Shown piece by piece: positions 62,458 through 64,000 of a stretch of DNA of 64,000 bases. The notes under the pieces were generated by a model. It was given only the letters and a program-made list of their open reading frames with translations. It was not told the origin of the DNA and did not search any database. The first letter of the stretch is position 1, and every line of letters starts with the position of its first letter. This stretch comes from Rhodoferax ferrireducens (GTDB lineage Bacteria; Pseudomonadota; Gammaproteobacteria; Burkholderiales; Burkholderiaceae_C). Position numbers and translations under genes: made by a program. The stretch lies in contig NZ_QEII01000256.1 of assembly GCF_003347515.1 (NCBI RefSeq), positions 1 to 64,000 on the forward strand, read 5' to 3'.

Positions 62458-64000
62458 TCAACGCTTCTTCTGTCCAGACTTCGCAGCGCACCCCGTACCC
62501 GTTTCACGCGGCGGCAAACCCGTGTGCTGAGTCAACAACTTGCCCTGAAGCGAGGGTTTGACGGCGCTTACCGTTGAATTCTTGCGCCGCGAACTGCTGT
62601 AGTTGCCGTCGGTCAGTGGCTGGAAAGTCGGAATCAAATGGTGTTTGCCATTGCCGATCAGATCGGACCGACCCATCGCCTTGAGTGCCTCACGCAACAA
62701 TGGCCAGTTGTTGGCGTCGTGGTAACGCAAAAAGGCCTTGTGCAGGCGGCGCCGGCGCTCGCCGCGCACGATGTCCACGGTTTCGCTGTCGCGCGTGATC
62801 TTGCGCAGCGGGTTTTTGTTGGTGTGGTACATCGCCGTGGCGGTGGCCATGGGCGAGGGATAAAAGGTTTGCACCTGGTCGGCGCGAAAGCCGTTTTTCT
62901 TCAGCCAGACCGCCAGGTTCATCATGTCTTCGTCGCTGGTGCCGGGGTGCGCGGCGATGAAGTAGGGAATCAAGAATTGCTTCTTCCCCGCCTCGGCGGT
63001 GAATTTCTCGAACAGGGTCTTGAACTTTTCGTAGCTGCCGATACCGGGCTTCATCATCTTGGTGAGCGGGCCCTGTTCAGTGTGTTCAGGCGCGATCTTG
63101 AGGTAGCCGCCGACGTGGTGGGTCACCAGCTCCTTGACGTACTCCGGGCTTTGCACCGCCAGGTCGTAACGCACGCCAGAGCCGATCAGGATTTTTTTGA
63201 TGCCCTTGAGCGCCCGGCCCCGGCGGTAGATTTTGATCAGCGGGTCGTGATTGGTGGTCAGGTTCTGGCAGATGCCGGGATAGACGCAGCTGGGTTTGCG
63301 GCAAGCCGCCTCGATTTCGGGGCTGCGGCAGCCCAGGCGGTACATATTGGCCGTGGGGCCGCCCAAATCGGAAATGGTGCCGGTGAAACCCTTGACCTTG
63401 TCGCGCACGTCCTCAATCTCGCGAATCACCGACTCTTCGCTGCGACTCTGGATGATGCGGCCCTCGTGCTCCGTGATCGAACAGAAGGTGCAGCCGCCAA
63501 AGCAGCCGCGCATGATGTTGATGGAGAAGCGGATCATCTCCCACGCCGGGATTTTGGTGGCGCCGTCATGGTTGCCGTTCTCGTCGGCATAACTGGGGTG
63601 CGGGCTGCGGGCATAGGGCAGATCGAACACCAGATCCATCTCCGCCGTGGTCAGTGGAATGGGCGGCGGCGTGATCCAGACATCGCGCGCCGTGACGCCC
63701 TCGCCGTGCGCCTGCACCAGCGCGCGGGCGTTGCCGGGGTTGGTCTCCAGGTGCAGCACGCGGTTAGCGTGGGCATACAGCACACCGTCGGACTTGACTT
63801 GTTCGTAGCTGGGCAGGCGAATCACCGAGCGATCGCGCGGCGGAACCTTGACGCTGCCCTTGCCGTAAAGCGCCGCGTTGGGCACAAAGGTCAGGGGCTG
63901 AATGACCGGATTTACCTCATTTTTCAAGGCTAATTGGCCTGTAGCCACCGTACCACCTGCAGGAGTAGCTACGTTATTAATAGCATTTTTTTCGCCGTCT
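62458..64000 (-). CDS. YgiQ family radical SAM protein (5' end outside window)
   Basis: The frame runs off the right edge, so at least 514 codons of a usual 720-780-residue protein are present. It has a radical-SAM cluster CFGGCTFCS (CxxxCxxC), [21 protein letters not shown] (here [17 protein letters not shown]), [19 protein letters not shown] and a basic C terminus. A GTG at 63948 opens a shorter frame, but codons continue in phase to the edge. Repeat copy H is encoded there ([17 protein letters not shown]). The reaction of the YgiQ family is unknown. Confidence 0.9.
   Translation of the reverse strand, partial: DGEKNAINNVATPAGGTVATGQLALKNEVNPVIQPLTFVPNAALYGKGSVKVPPRDRSVIRLPSYEQVKSDGVLYAHANRVLHLETNPGNARALVQAHGEGVTARDVWITPPPIPLTTAEMDLVFDLPYARSPHPSYADENGNHDGATKIPAWEMIRFSINIMRGCFGGCTFCSITEHEGRIIQSRSEESVIREIEDVRDKVKGFTGTISDLGGPTANMYRLGCRSPEIEAACRKPSCVYPGICQNLTTNHDPLIKIYRRGRALKGIKKILIGSGVRYDLAVQSPEYVKELVTHHVGGYLKIAPEHTEQGPLTKMMKPGIGSYEKFKTLFEKFTAEAGKKQFLIPYFIAAHPGTSDEDMMNLAVWLKKNGFRADQVQTFYPSPMATATAMYHTNKNPLRKITRDSETVDIVRGERRRRLHKAFLRYHDANNWPLLREALKAMGRSDLIGNGKHHLIPTFQPLTDGNYSSSRRKNSTVSAVKPSLQGKLLTQHTGLPPRETGTGCAAKSGQKKR
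63935..63991 (-). repeat. Dispersed in-frame repeat, copy H (in ygiQ)
   Basis: On the minus strand GCTATTAATAACGTAGC (imperfect palindrome), then CTCCTGCA, then GGTGGCTACAGGCC. It is read sense in ygiQ as [17 protein letters not shown], the same strand and frame as copies C, G and I. The core differs more than in other copies (CCTGCA for GCGCA). Confidence 0.65.

Noticed and set aside
62638..63933. 431-codon plus-strand frame
   Set aside because: Antisense to ygiQ, whose radical-SAM motifs are clear.
1..64000. CRISPR arrays, rRNA genes, prophage or restriction systems
   Set aside because: No direct-repeat array, rRNA segment, phage structural gene or restriction-modification gene was seen.

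Overview
The window reads as an ordinary chromosomal stretch of a betaproteobacterium of the order Burkholderiales, most likely family Comamonadaceae (Rhodoferax/Polaromonas-like). This is inferred from gene order and protein flavour, not from a database search. The evidence is the surE-pcm-nlpD-rpoS block, earP next to efp, hupB-tRNA-Val-ppiD, Bug-type periplasmic binding proteins, a poly-3-hydroxybutyrate-linked dehydrogenase and generally GC-rich coding sequence. About 56 protein genes, three tRNAs (His, Val, Lys), several intrinsic terminators, one strong promoter and one probable tandem operator can be supported. No CRISPR array, rRNA or prophage was seen. The only insertion-sequence trace is the 3' end of an IS3-type transposase at the left edge.

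Layout. 1-1512: IS3 remnant, Bax-inhibitor-1-like membrane protein, small lipoprotein. 1539-7332 (minus): surE-pcm-nlpD-rpoS followed by a PolB-type exonuclease and rlmD, all closely spaced. 7454-12699: quinone oxidoreductase, tRNA-His, ppiD, tRNA-Val, hupB, DMT permease, pgsA. 12744-19190: uvrC diverging from earP-efp, then a tightly coupled AMP-phosphorylase-like / PRPP-synthetase-like pair. 19210-22858: CoA-ligase-like gene, DUF883-YqjE-YqjK membrane trio, LOG-family hydrolase. 22989-26583 (minus): tRNA-Lys, tcdA, cpoB, pal, tolB. 26609-35658: a lipopolysaccharide/surface-glycan locus on both strands (two GT2 enzymes, msbA, polysaccharide deacetylase, an AT-rich DUF6492-like gene, O-antigen ligase, two GT4-like enzymes). 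35663-42595 (minus): a closely packed run yebC-purD-hemF-nadD-rsfS-rlmH-maf-rng. 42654-44915: HerA-like ATPase and upp. 45053-49458: an XRE-cupin regulator facing a FAD oxidase/Bug/amidase cassette. 49468-53523: relA, hydrolase, 3-hydroxybutyrate dehydrogenase. 53604-58800: kinase-HDOD-GAF protein and a PAS-GGDEF-EAL protein. 58887-64000: SIMPL protein, small periplasmic protein, ompR-envZ, and ygiQ running off the right edge.

The most unusual signal is a family of about 55-bp dispersed repeats. Nine copies were found by reading: two between genes and seven inside coding frames (rlmD, rpoS, earP twice, nadD, a SIMPL protein and ygiQ). Each copy has a GCTAY...RTAGC imperfect palindrome at one end, a GCGCA-like core, and a GGGGCTAGAGGC-like block at the other end. 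Copies inside genes never break the frame, and four of them are read in the same frame and strand. In the SIMPL gene the repeat supplies most of the signal peptide. This resembles a protein-coding palindromic element of the kind described in Rickettsia, here in a betaproteobacterium.

Other points to follow up are the tandem palindromic operator overlapping the oxidase start codon, the kinase-HDOD-GAF fusion beside a cyclic-di-GMP enzyme, the AMP phosphorylase/PRPP synthetase pair, and the histone-like tail on RsfS.
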